Part shown: piece after piece, positions 44,325 to 54,537 of the stretch
How the letters are laid out: every line of letters begins with the position of its first letter
Numbering within the stretch: the first letter of the stretch is position 1
Origin: Asterella californica
Taxonomy: Eukaryota; Streptophyta; Marchantiopsida; Marchantiales; Aytoniaceae
Direction of reading: 5' to 3'
NCBI GenBank assembly: GCA_036924285.1
Contig: JAYKYS010000011.1
Location: 434,001-498,000, forward strand
DNA: 64,000 nucleotides
The notes under the pieces: model-generated
Database searches by the model: none
Seen by the model: the letters and a program-made list of their open reading frames with translations, nothing else
What the model was told of the DNA's origin: nothing
Program-made: the position numbers and the translations under genes

Positions 44325-46654
44325 AAACCCCTAGACTCTCTAAACTCCTGAGTAATCTTAGGTAGTGGACGGTCTCTCAAGCTGTCACGATTCCTCTCAT
44401 GTTCTGCAGCAACGGTCAAAAACTGAACAGCTCTTTTGCCGTCTCTACTACGTATCCTAGCATAAGCTGAACCATCATCCATAACTCGTGTCTCCATTCT
44501 AACAGCAGTAATGTAAGGCTGCTCTAGAATGATAGGATAGGTTGACATGTCTTGCACAAAGAAATTCTGAACATCACTGATGTCACCCACAGTTACCTTG
44601 ATGTTGGGACAAGCACCATAGAGTTCTCCCCTCTGGTTGTTGGCAGCACGGATAAGCCATCCATGGTCGGTGTCTATGGGCCACCTTCCACGCTTGTACA
44701 GCTCCTTAGACATCAGATTAATCTCTGAGCCGTGATCAATCAATGCCACCACAGGTTCCTCTAGATCTCCCAGCTTCACTAAGGTCTCTGTGGTTGCTCT
44801 CGCCCAATGGTTGTGAGAATAATGACTCTTCTGCGATGCTTCCACCTCATCTTCAAACCTCACGTGCTGATCTGATCTTCCCTCTGATACTTGAGAGCAA
44901 TAACCAGCAATCTCATCCTCCTCATCCTCCGACAGTTTGGTCCCTAGAGCGTTAAGCGTAGCTGCTTCACCCAAAATCTGACGTTTCCTCTTGATGATAT
45001 CTATGATAACCTCATGGAACTCACGCTTTGCTATCCCAAGAATCTCACCCAAGGTAAACTCAACCTTCCCATTCAAGATACGATTCTCTAACACCTGCTT
45101 CAGGTCTGTAGCAATCTCAATATCAGACTGAAGTTTGTATGCAGGCATCTTACCCTTCTCCTTGCTTCTCTCCTTCTCCTTTGGTGTTGTAGGTGGTAGA
45201 TCCTCCATAGTCTCTTCCCGAGTAGGTGTTGTCTCTTGTCTTGCCTCTGGTCTAGCCCTTTCACTCCTTGTTGCAGGTCGTTTGGCTGTAGAAGCCTCAC
45301 CTGCATCCTCCCTCCTGCGTTTTTCTTCTAGTACAGCTTCATGCTGACTTCTTGCAACATAAGCATGCACTGACATAGTATCCACAAGGTCATTCCATCC
45401 TGTAGCTTCTCGAATTGAGTTGCCAACCCTTCGTAGCACATCCTTGTCTAGCTCTGTTCTAGCTACGGACCGCACTACATCAGACCACAACCCAGTAGTC
45501 CCTTTCTCTCTCTCCATTTCCACTTTCACTCCACAGGTAGCAGCATTCACAAGAGAAACAGCATGTGATGCTGATATCTCATTCACAAGTCTCTTCATAC
45601 CACCCTTGCCAAAGTTGGTTCCCAACATCATCCCAGTCTCTCTCAAATGGATCTTACCATCTTTGAAGAAGATCAGATCCTTCCTCAATGCATCTGAAAA
45701 CTCCCCACAATCTCTCCTTACATGGTCTAGGCTATCACACCATATACAACGATGAACAAAGCTTTCTCTCATCTGAGGTCTCTGCATAGCAGGCTGTACA
45801 TTCTGCTCCTTCTCTTCTAACCTAGTGAGCTTAAGCTTAAGCTCCTTCATACCCTTAATCAACTCATCAAGCGGTGAGTCTTCCTCTCTAGCAATTACCA
45901 AAGCGGGCTTAGTAGGCAACTGCTTGACAGGAATTATCAGAGGTGCTGCTTCACTTACCACCACCTTGTCCCTTCTTCTTTGTCTCTTGGCCAGCAAAGA
46001 AACAGCCTCTTCGACCTCCTTCCAATCAGTCTTCAATCCTCTCTCCTCACTCTTGTCTTCTAGCAACAGCTCAAGCTTCTCCTGAATAGTCACGTCCGCT
46101 GCTTGTAGGAAAAGCTCGGTCTTCTCAACCTCTAGTGTAAGCTTCTCTGTCCTAGAAAGCTGAGCATATTGACGATCAAACTCCCTTAACAACTCATTTA
46201 CAGACAAACCTTTGTTAGGCTTCACCACCCACTCCAAGAACGTTCTCTTGGTCACCCTCTCTGAATCTTCAGTGTAGTACTCCTCCTTCAAAGCTCGCAT
46301 AAAGCTCTCCCAACTCTGTCCTTGCTGCTGCTTCAGCTCCTTCACACGCCCACGAATCTCAGGGACAACAGCAAGCTCAAAGTTCTCCACCATCTCCTTC
46401 TCAGGCACCTTGTTCACCTCCATCTCCCTAGCATAGTATCGCACGTACTTGGAAATATCTGTCCCCTTGAACTGATCCATCTGGTGCACCACAGATTGCA
46501 ACGCCTTGGTTGCTAACACCTCCTTCCTCTCTGTGCTCTGCTGCTGCTGCATGAACATGGAAAAAGCCTGGAACATCTTCATCGTAGCAGCATCAAACTG
46601 AACAGGTTGCTGAGCAGCAGCAGCACCTCCACTTGATGATCCTTGGTTGGCCAT
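44282..46654 (-). CDS. Gag-protease polyprotein of element D
   Basis: 790 codons from ATG at 46654. It has a Gln-rich N-terminus (about 15-40), a capsid-like helical region (about 45-200), one zinc knuckle C303-C306-H311-C316 (CIWCDSLDHVRRDC), a charged linker with basic runs, and a retropepsin at about 630-745. The protease uses D640-H-G-S instead of the usual D-S/T-G. The same DHGSE occurs in C and G, so it is normal for the lineage. The conserved ILGQP (as in C and G) reads ILEQP here (E711, a GGG-to-GAG change), which could impair the protease. The last 13 residues lie beyond the slippery heptamer and are read only without frameshifting. Confidence 0.93.
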   Translation of the reverse strand: MANQGSSSGGAAAAQQPVQFDAATMKMFQAFSMFMQQQQSTERKEVLATKALQSVVHQMDQFKGTDISKYVRYYAREMEVNKVPEKEMVENFELAVVPEIRGRVKELKQQQGQSWESFMRALKEEYYTEDSERVTKRTFLEWVVKPNKGLSVNELLREFDRQYAQLSRTEKLTLEVEKTELFLQAADVTIQEKLELLLEDKSEERGLKTDWKEVEEAVSLLAKRQRRRDKVVVSEAAPLIIPVKQLPTKPALVIAREEDSPLDELIKGMKELKLKLTRLEEKEQNVQPAMQRPQMRESFVHRCIWCDSLDHVRRDCGEFSDALRKDLIFFKDGKIHLRETGMMLGTNFGKGGMKRLVNEISASHAVSLVNAATCGVKVEMEREKGTTGLWSDVVRSVARTELDKDVLRRVGNSIREATGWNDLVDTMSVHAYVARSQHEAVLEEKRRREDAGEASTAKRPATRSERARPEARQETTPTREETMEDLPPTTPKEKERSKEKGKMPAYKLQSDIEIATDLKQVLENRILNGKVEFTLGEILGIAKREFHEVIIDIIKRKRQILGEAATLNALGTKLSEDEEDEIAGYCSQVSEGRSDQHVRFEDEVEASQKSHYSHNHWARATTETLVKLGDLEEPVVALIDHGSEINLMSKELYKRGRWPIDTDHGWLIRAANNQRGELYGACPNIKVTVGDISDVQNFFVQDMSTYPIILEQPYITAVRMETRVMDDGSAYARIRSRDGKRAVQFLTVAAEHERNRDSLRDRPLPKITQEFRESRGFGRVPLKSETSTVQ
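44324..44330 (-). promoter_or_regulatory. -1 programmed frameshift heptamer of element D
   Basis: Minus strand G GGT TTT, in gag phase at codons 776-777, is a perfect X XXY YYZ heptamer. The gag frame ends 39 nt later, and the -1 frame, closed just upstream by a TAG, is open from here to the end of pol. Downstream structure was not assessed. Confidence 0.7.
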
Positions 46655-46701
46655 GATATCTGATCCTGTAACACTCTCAAGAAAACTTCCACCCTAGGTG
46701 T

Positions 46702-46719
46702 TTCACGTCGAGTTCACCA
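46702..46719 (-). other. Putative primer binding site of D
   Basis: Minus strand TGGTGAACTCGACGTGAA, 11 bp from the LTR. Identical in C and H. Confidence 0.5.
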
Positions 46720-46730
46720 AAAAGAGAGTA

Positions 46731-48103
46731 TGTCGGAGTGTGATCCGTCTACCTAGGAAAGCGCCGGGCTTCTGGCTGTGGTTGTTTACTCAAGAGGTTG
46801 GCTTTCAGGTCACAACAGGAGCTATAAACACTCACACAGGAGTGTAGGATCCTCTGATATGCTCAAAAAGTGAAATTTAGGTCTCACTGGTAGTAATAGG
46901 CTTAAGCGGTGAACTTTGACACTCAAAGAGAGGAAAACTATGAAGGTTTAGACCTCTAAACTTCCCCTACATGCAAATGAGGTACTACTGAACTCACAGA
47001 CGAAGTTTCAACCTGAGATCAAATTCTGACACGGAGATATGAACAGAAAAGTTCTGAATAAGAGAATTATGACAATTTCTGGTACCTAGACAGCTATTCA
47101 GACATAGAACAGAGAATTGGCTCGATGAATTTCAAATCTTCTCACAGTATTTGAAGTCTACAGGATGCTGAACATCCCTGTGAAGTTGGGACTCCTGAAT
47201 GTTTGTAGAACTCCAGATCTCCTTCTCTAAAGTCGCTGCTCTAGATTAAGAGCTTTTCAGACCCCCTCTGCTTCAGCGGCCGCCCTGAATTACTCAATTA
47301 CTCAAATGATTCGAAACTTTTTGGACAGTCGTAGCCCTCCTGACAGTGAACGCAACCACGAAGTTTTGAAGTGATTTCCTCAATTCTGCTGCAATTGGCA
47401 CCGAAAACCCCAAAATCAACAAAAGTGATGCAGTTTTGACACAATCCGAACTTCAATTGGGCATAACTCCTTGTTTATTGATCCAAATCGAGCAAAAATT
47501 TCACTGACAGTGCTTGGCACGACGAGCTCTCTCTTCCTGTGTTCTCAGATTTCGAAGATATCTCACCAATTGCTCGAACTCTCCTCTAGAGCTCTGTTTC
47601 TAAACTTAGAGTTTTACAAAAGACAAAAATGGACCAATGGGAGTTCATAACTCCACTTGACTGTCCTTTTGTGCCTTAAACTACCTGGTAACTTATCTAC
47701 ACTCATAGGCTACCACGTCAAGCCCCCTAGAGTGCCAGCGTAAAACTTAAACTACCTAAAATGACACATAGCCCTGAAAAATAACTTAAATTAGCTAGAA
47801 AGCGTGCATGGGCGACAAGTAAGTACAACCCATGAGCTCAAACCACTATCAGCATGGAAACCCTAAGTTATGTACATTGAACGTCATAGACTAGTAAGAA
47901 GTCACTTGCACAAGCGCACAAATGCTTGAACAAGATAACTAACATACTATCAGCCTACTAGGACTCAAAATAGTGCTAACACCGTATGCAAAGGTGTCAA
48001 ACATATACATAAAAGACTAGAAGTAATATGAGCTAACTTCTAGAACTACCAAACCTAAGCGTCGGAGTAGAAGTCAAGCATGTAGCCGCCAAATGGTGCG
48101 ACA
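46731..48103 (-). repeat. 5' LTR of element D
   Basis: 1373 bp, same length as the 3' LTR. On the minus strand, AATAAA is present in the GATCAATAAAC context. The first base after it (46730) reads T on the coding strand. Confidence 0.93.
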
Positions 48104-48113
48104 GCGACACCGT

Positions 48114-48954
48114 CATCTCCCGATGTCTCATTTTGCCACCTCGAGTATAACGGATGCACCAACGCGTTGTAAGAAGAACAATAACCACTTTTCGTGCACC
48201 TACCGCCTTGTTGCGTCAGCGGAAGCTCTTGCTCAATAGGTCACAAAATTTACACCGCTAACCTGCAAACCACAATCACAAGTTAGCGTCCATGCACCAC
48301 TTACAAGTTCTGTTTGGTCCAGGTCGGAGCCGGACTGTCTCCCTAATCATCAAGCTCAGCAATCCTAAGTCCTAATCTAGACCCGCCTAGGTCGGTCCCA
48401 AACATGAGCAAGTCACAAGATGACTTGGGGCGGACTTCTCATAAAGTCCAGGGTCTTAAACGGTGACTCCAGCACACCTAGCGGCCCAACCGCCCGTGAT
48501 GTCCGTCTGGGTCTAGGTTCCTGAATGATGATCTAACCCGTCGACTCGTTCCCTAGTCTTGCTCCAGCCCTTACATCGTTCCTAAGTCCAAACGTCCAAG
48601 TATGGATCGAAAAGTGCCTTGGAACCGGCCCAGCCATCACCTCATGTCCTTAGAGTTCGTCGCCGAACCCTGGGGTCGGGTGACTCGTCTTGGCCCACCC
48701 AGGCATCGATCCCCCCTCATATATACTTTTGGAGATCGGCGACCCCGCTCTCCTCTTTGGTCCTTAAAAATTATACCACAACCCGATCGTGATTCGGCTA
48801 TAATTCTCAGCTCGGAGGTCAGATCGAGGAGTGCTACAAATCACTGGAAAGCTCTCGCCGAGATCTTTCCAATGATAGCTCACTCGCCTCGAGATCTTAC
48901 GTGGAGCTCCGTCCACGACCTGAGGACCAAAGTGATTGGACGGAATGACTCAGT
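48114..48954. other. No recognisable gene
   Basis: Right flank of the solo LTR after CCGT. By position it should continue the LINE relic of 36700-38003, but I could not follow a reading frame. GC-richer than its surroundings around 48300-48600. Confidence 0.35.
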
Positions 48955-49440
48955 CTTACGGAGTATTGATACAATTCCACGAAGTATTCGGCAACCGATG
49001 AATCGTCTTTCTTGCTGGCTTACGGACGTGAGCCAGAAGGGCCTCTTGAGTTGACTCTTGCAGGGAGTTCTACATCGGCATGACCAAAAACACGGCAAAC
49101 ATCAGCTGAAGAGTTGGTGGTAGAAATGCAGCGGCGCGAGGAACAAGTAAAGAAGAACCTCAAGAAGGCGCAGCAACGATATACGAAGTAGGTAAACAAG
49201 CATCGACGGCAAGTGAAGTTCCAAGTGGACGAAGAGGTATGGTTGAGTGCGAATAACTTCACCCTTCCGGAGGGGATATCGGTAAAGTTTTCATCAAAGT
49301 TTGAGAGACCTTTTGTCATTGTCAAGAATCCGCACGAAGATGTCTATACGTTGTCGTGTGACGTGCTTTCTTATCTGGGAATACACCGGGTATCTAGCTG
49401 TAGAGAGTACGTGTCACACTCCGTGACTCAGAACCAGTGA
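48955..49440 (+). pseudogene. Integrase C-terminal fragment of a further gypsy element
   Basis: Plus-strand frames give YNSTKYSATDESSF, then after a frameshift LAYGREPEGPLELTL, then a coiled helix (REEQVKKNLKKAQQRYTK) and an SH3-like tail with VDEEVWLSANNF and KFSSKFERPF, ending at a stop at 49440. This is the usual end of a chromovirus-type integrase. At least one frameshift and several stops are present. No LTR could be assigned. Confidence 0.65.
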
Positions 49441-51404
49441 CCACCCAAACCTCTCTCTGATCTCCAAGTACACTTTGAACCTTTCTCGCTACGATATCCT
49501 CACGTCCTCTCGGCAGATCTCTCTCTTACTCGACTAGGAATAGAACCGGGGTAACAAGCACGGACAACCTGTTCATGCAATCACCGCAAGCACTCTTGGG
49601 TCTGTTGGTCATCACTCCAACCTCACCACAAGAGAAATTCCAGCACTCCTAATAGAAAAGAAACCTAAGCGCAACGTCCGTACACAAATCCAATCAAAAC
49701 CAACTGGGCGTACAAACAAGCATGCGGGTATGGAGAGGATCCAAACACAGGAAATACAGTCAACAACTCTCCATACCCATGATCAAGTGCTCTGAAGCAC
49801 CAGCAAAACCTCCAGGTCGACTTGTTCTTCAAAGAATCTTAACTCTTGCGTCTTTCGGAGCAAGAACCTCTCAACTTTACCTCGCTGTCACTCCTCAACC
49901 ACAGCTCAGAATGAGATGAAACCAAGGCCAGCAGATAGCATGTCAAATAATCTCTCTATTAAGGTATTACATGCAGAGAGATCATCTCTGAGTTGGCATC
50001 TATGCCTTTCCAAAGTTCACTGTTTCTATAACATGATACTATTTCAACAGAACTTTGCTGTTCGATTCCTCACAAACCACTCGATCAAAACAGCTCAAAC
50101 TTCACAGGAAGCTAATGTGTCACCATCACTACCACTCTATAAAATTTCACGAGCAGATCTTCAACCAAACTCTCGGAACGATCAAGCCCTTATCGTTGTT
50201 TTTATAACATGATACTATTTCGACAAAACTTTGCTGTTCGATTCTTCACAAACCACTCGATCAAAACAGCTCAAACTTCTCAGGAAGCTAATGTGTCACC
50301 ATCACTCCCACTCTGTAAAATTTCACCAGCAGATCCTCAACCAAACTCTCGGAATGATCCAAGCCCTTTTCGTCAATGACACAAGACGATATGCAGACCC
50401 TTGTGCACAAAAAACAACGTTTCTCTTCAACCCAATAACCCAAATGGTCTGAAATTTCACAGGTAGGTAGCTGACTGTACCTTCTCAGACCCTGGAAAGT
50501 TTCATAGCGAAATTCGACCTCAAACTCTTCATATCTCTGTCAATGTCTCATGTTTACAGTCGCCTACTATCATAACCTCTGATTTGAGACACCCAACTTC
50601 AACTGGCCATAACTTTTTCACTCCGGCTTGGAATCGATTGATCTTGGAGTCCATCGGCAAGCCCATCTCAAGAAGTTTCCAACAAAAGTCAATTCATCTC
50701 CAGCAACCTCACAGAACTCCCAGAAAGTGAGAAAGACTTCACGGAAATGAAATTGCTCATGAATTTGACCCCCTCAGCTTCAATTGATCGAAACTTTCTC
50801 ATCTGCGCTTCAAGTTCAGCAACCATTGAGTCCACGGGCATCCTCGTCTCCCAAGCTTTCCAACCATATCTCACACTCCGCGAATGGACCACGGGAAGTG
50901 CCTCTAACCCTCGAAAACTTGAAAGGAACTTGGTAGAAGAAAATTGATCAAACTTTCGACCAATGAGAAACAAGTTGACAAAAGAGTTTTGTCTTCACTC
51001 ACATGACAAACACACAAAGAATGAATTTTTATCCAAGAGTACCATTTAGGCCTCAAAGTTTATATTGAACAAACTACAAACACGTGTCATTGACGATGCC
51101 GTCGGCCACGAAGCACGTAAACACGAAGTACAAACTACGCTCAATAGAGAGTCAGAATCTCGACTCTAAAACGGTTGACAATAAACGGAACTACAAAAAG
51201 GAACAGATGAAGCTATTATCTGGTTGTAATAATCCTCACCGAAGTTCCTCACGACAAACTCACGATGCGCCACCTTTGGTCGACTGTAACATCGTATTTC
51301 GATCCAAGTGTTGAACGGAACTCTCGCTGGAAAGTTCAGATCCAATGGAGGATCCATACCACATCAGAGCAAGATGTAGACAGTAAGATCCCAAATACAT
51401 CCCA
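49441..51404. other. Leader/LTR-like DNA related to element A, no gene
   Basis: 49560-49740 is similar in the same orientation to the leader of A at 7160-7370 (shared GTCTGTTGGTC...CACTCCAACC and GCGTACAAACA...GTATGGAGAGG), so this is probably the remnant of a related minus-strand element. It contains the 176-bp tandem duplication listed separately. 50400-51400 shows nothing I recognise. Confidence 0.4.
50020..50371. repeat. 176-bp tandem duplication
   Basis: Two adjacent units, ATAACATGATACTATTTC at 50028 and 50204, alignable over their whole length with a few percent difference. Confidence 0.85.
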
Positions 51405-52108
51405 ATCGGCATCGTAACCAGATCTACTACCCACTTGTAATGCATTGCAAGTGGATACGTAGGATGAAGCTCATCTCGATGCCGGATGTCAGAGTACATC
51501 TGACAAGTTACACACGTCTCCACAAATCGCACTACATCTCTGTACATGTTACACCACCAATATCTCTCTTTGAGTTTGGTAAAGGTGGCATAAATACCCA
51601 GATGTCTAGCCCATAAGCTCTCATGGAATTCTTGAATGAGCTGGGTTTGCATCTCTTGCTTACACACAACCCGTTGCGGCATCTCGCCACTCCGCTTGGC
51701 GTGCTTCTACAGATAACCCCCTTGTTGTATGTAGTTGTAAGCCTTCCTCCTGATCTGTTTGAACTGAGCATCATTCCATTCTGGTTGCTTGGTCAGCGAA
51801 CCAAGATAACGTCCAATGTCTAACCATTCTCCTTTGTATAGCTCCTCCATGAATGAGTTTTGATGTTCATTCATTCTCTTCTGAGCTCTACAAAAGACGG
51901 TCGTGCCTATATCCTCTGTGTCTTCTGTCAAATCCTCTTCATCCTCATATCTGACCCTAGACAACATATCTGCTACCCGGGTTATCTTTTCCCCCTATGT
52001 GTCTAAATTCTGGATTCAACGACTTGATATAGGCAATCCATCGCAACATAGCGATATCAGGGATGTTACAATTCGTAATCATCCCTAACAATGACAAACA
52101 ATCCGTCT
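51405..52108 (-). pseudogene. RNase H end and integrase head of element F
   Basis: Shows DCLSLLGMI, the IAMLRWIAYIKSLNPEFRHI stretch, then after a frameshift ADMLSRVRYEDEE, and after another the HHCC head (FHESLWARHLG, CVTC) and WVVDLVTMP, which holds the first catalytic Asp. It then diverges from D and stops. The upstream RNase H half is at 60873-61090. Confidence 0.85.
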
Positions 52109-53027
52109 TGTAAATCCTCCGCGGTCCTATCGATCACTACCCCCCCCCTCCCGATCTCTCAACCTCCACGATCGTCATCCACGAATCTGCAACATGTCGG
52201 ACCTGTCTCTCACTCAAGGGTCACCTCTGATGGCTTTGATGGAAGCACACCATGAACTTGAAGGGAAAATGCTGAGTTCACTCATTCATACACCCACAAA
52301 CTTATCAACTAAAAATCTCCTTAAACACATCAACTAAAATCCTCCATTCTAACGACGTCTCTCAAGTTCTCACATGCTAAAAATATCCCACACTCTCTAT
52401 ATTACTCAAGTTGTCATTACGACAATGTGAAAACAAGGATGAGGAGCTCTTCTCTACTCCTCTATTTATACATTCTAGGTTTTTACTTTGGTACCCTCGG
52501 TAACTCAGCCGTAACTACTTTTACCGGGTTTTACTAAGATATTACTTAAGGTAAAAGCATTGATCACATGGGCTTTTTATCTTTTCACATGGGCTTATTC
52601 CTTCAAAGTCAACAACTTCTAGAAGGATTCTGGAATATTCTCAAGGAATCTCGAATTTCCACCCCCCCTCTACACTAGGACCCACTAAAAAGGAAACATG
52701 TGGAATCTTTTCTTGTTTTTAATGCCCACAAAGTCCACAACTTTAATCCAACCACTAATATCAAGTCAAAAAGGAGATAATGGATACTTTCCACCTCCTT
52801 TCTACCTTTTAGACAAGATGACAAGATAGTAGTGCTCACTCTTTAGCAAATATCTGAATTCTGCCAAAAGTACAGCTAAGTTTAACCATAACTAACTTTT
52901 AGATAGTCATGACTAACTTGATACATTCTTAAAGTACTTTGGCAGCCAATAAACATTCTCAACACTTAGTTATAACTAAACACTTTACTAATAGACAAAC
53001 TTCCTATGTGTAACATAGATCGTTACA
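52109..53027 (-). repeat. 3' LTR of element E
   Basis: 919 bp. It begins TGTAA with a C-rich run near 52139 and ends CGTTACA. AT-rich interior. Confidence 0.93.
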
Positions 53028-53039
53028 TTTTACCCCCGG
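53028..53039 (-). other. Polypurine tract of E
   Basis: Minus strand CCGGGGGTAAAA abutting the 3' LTR. Confidence 0.8.
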
Positions 53040-53040
53040 A

Positions 53041-54537
53041 CTAAATTTTCGCTCCGTCCTCGGAGTGAAGAGAGAGCTTTTGTCGATGAAACAACTTCAA
53101 CTTGTCATGATTTACTCGATCAAATCTCCTTCCTCCCAGCTCCTGAAGGTCATATGTGAAGTTGCTCCACACCTTATCTACAACAAAAGGACCAAAATAT
53201 CTCGGAAGAAACTTCTTCCTAGCCCTCTTGAATCTGATAGCATCATACAACATAACCCAATCTCCGACTTGAAAAGGTTTTACCTCCCTCTTGCCCAACC
53301 GTTTGTCGTAACTCTTTTTTTGATACGCCTGAGCTCGTTCCATCCGGATCATTGCTACCGCTCGGATCTCTTCCAACTCCATGAGTTGCTCCCTTCTTGA
53401 TCTGACCACGTCTTCTCCTCTCGACCTCTTCAACTTTCGTTGAATAGTTTGAAAAGTATCCAATTCGAATTGGATCGGCAACTTGGACTCCACTCCATAA
53501 ACCAGTCGAAATGGGGAGTATCCAGTAGAAGTCTTTGTTGTCGTTCGGTACTCCCATAAGATGGCATGTAGCCTCTTATCCCAAGTATGTTTCGCAGTTT
53601 CAACACCAGCATCTTTGGCGAGCATCATACAAAGTGTAAGATTGGTCTTCTCCGCAAGACCATTAGCATTTGGTTTGTATGAGGTCGTTACTCGTGGCTT
53701 GATAGAAAAGTGTTGTAGCATAGCAGTAGTCATGCTCCCTACAAACTCTCCTCCTCTATCTGAGACCAACTCTAACGGACATCCAAATCTCGTGATGATC
53801 CTCTCCCATAGGAATCTACCGACTTCTGTTTCATTGGTCTCTCTCAAAGGTCTAGCCTCTACCCACTTGGTACAATAGTCAGTGGCGACTACAATGTATC
53901 TATTGCCTCGAGGTGTCTTATTAAGAGGACCTACAAAGTCAATACCCCACTTCTCAAACGGTCATAATACTGGAATTGATCTTAACGGAGGTGTTCTAGT
54001 AGACTTTAGAGCAAATGCTTGACATACGTCACAAGTTTTGCAATAGTCTAAACACTCTTTGAAAATCCCTCTCCAGTGATATCCCGCATCCAAAATCTTG
54101 AAGGCTGTTATCTTACCAGCAAAGTGACCTCCGCAAACAGTTCCGTCGTGAAACTCGTGCATTAGTTTGAATGCCTCCTTCTGACCAACTGCTCTCCTTA
54201 GTAACCCATCTACTCCTTGATGAAACAGAATTCCCTCCACCATGGTGTAAGGTTTGCATCTCTTGATCAACACGTTACGTTCTCGGGTATGCATACCTTC
54301 TGGAAAAGAGCCATCTACAAGGAAACTCCAGATTTCCTTGTACTCGTCCGGTATCTCCTCGATGCTTGTGATGGTCATCAGATGCTCGTCTGGAAATGAA
54401 TCATCAAACGGTTCTTCTCCCTCATCATCATAAGCCCTCGACAAAAGATCAGCATTCGCATGCTTTTTCCCTGGTCTATCTTCGATCACATAATCGTATT
54501 CTGTTAGACTTCCAACGAGCAATACGACCTTCGGCAT
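53041..54537 (-). pseudogene. RNase H tail and integrase of element E (one TGA)
   Basis: Continues the frame of the main polyprotein after a 1-nt shift near 54513 (SLTEYDYVIEDRPGKKHANADLLSR). It contains the integrase HHCC head (HEFH...H, CKTCDVC), the DDE core (GIDFVG, SDRGGEF, ANGLAEK) and a GDWVMLYD / RYFGPFVV C-terminal module. TGA at 53959-53961 sits between SIPVL and PFEKWGIDF, in the same frame on both sides, so one substitution explains it. The frame ends at 53041 next to the polypurine tract. No chromodomain is seen. Confidence 0.88.

Larger units (their letters stand above)
39397..48103 (-). mobile_element. Element D: intact-looking Ty3/gypsy retrotransposon
   Basis: 8707 bp with two LTRs of exactly 1373 bp that differ at roughly eight sites by eye. 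The target duplication is GCGA (39392-39395 and 48104-48107), with one extra A at 39396. The primer site, gag-protease ORF, frameshift heptamer, pol ORF and polypurine tract are all present. It is the only element here that could be autonomous. One worrying change is ILE instead of ILG in the protease (see that entry). Confidence 0.92.
38004..48109 (-). repeat. Solo LTR interrupted by element D two bases from its end
   Basis: 1392 bp at 38004-39395, completed by CA at 48108-48109. CCGT flanks it at 38000-38003 and 48110-48113. It belongs to the same LTR family as C and D but is more diverged from them. Confidence 0.85.

Noticed and set aside
40759..46516. Many Ser/Leu-rich plus-strand frames over element D
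   Set aside because: They are antisense to the intact gag and pol frames, repeat in the antisense of C, and show no domain.
48602..49054. A 150-codon plus-strand frame
   Set aside because: It runs across the integrase fragment in a different frame and has no recognisable domain.
51345..51375. A tRNA-Met primer site (ATACCACATCAGAGC)
   Set aside because: It is not adjacent to an LTR end and matches the expected complement poorly.
52139..52155. The C-run at the start of the E LTR as a functional element
   Set aside because: It varies in length between the two LTRs and is explained as a slippage-prone homopolymer.
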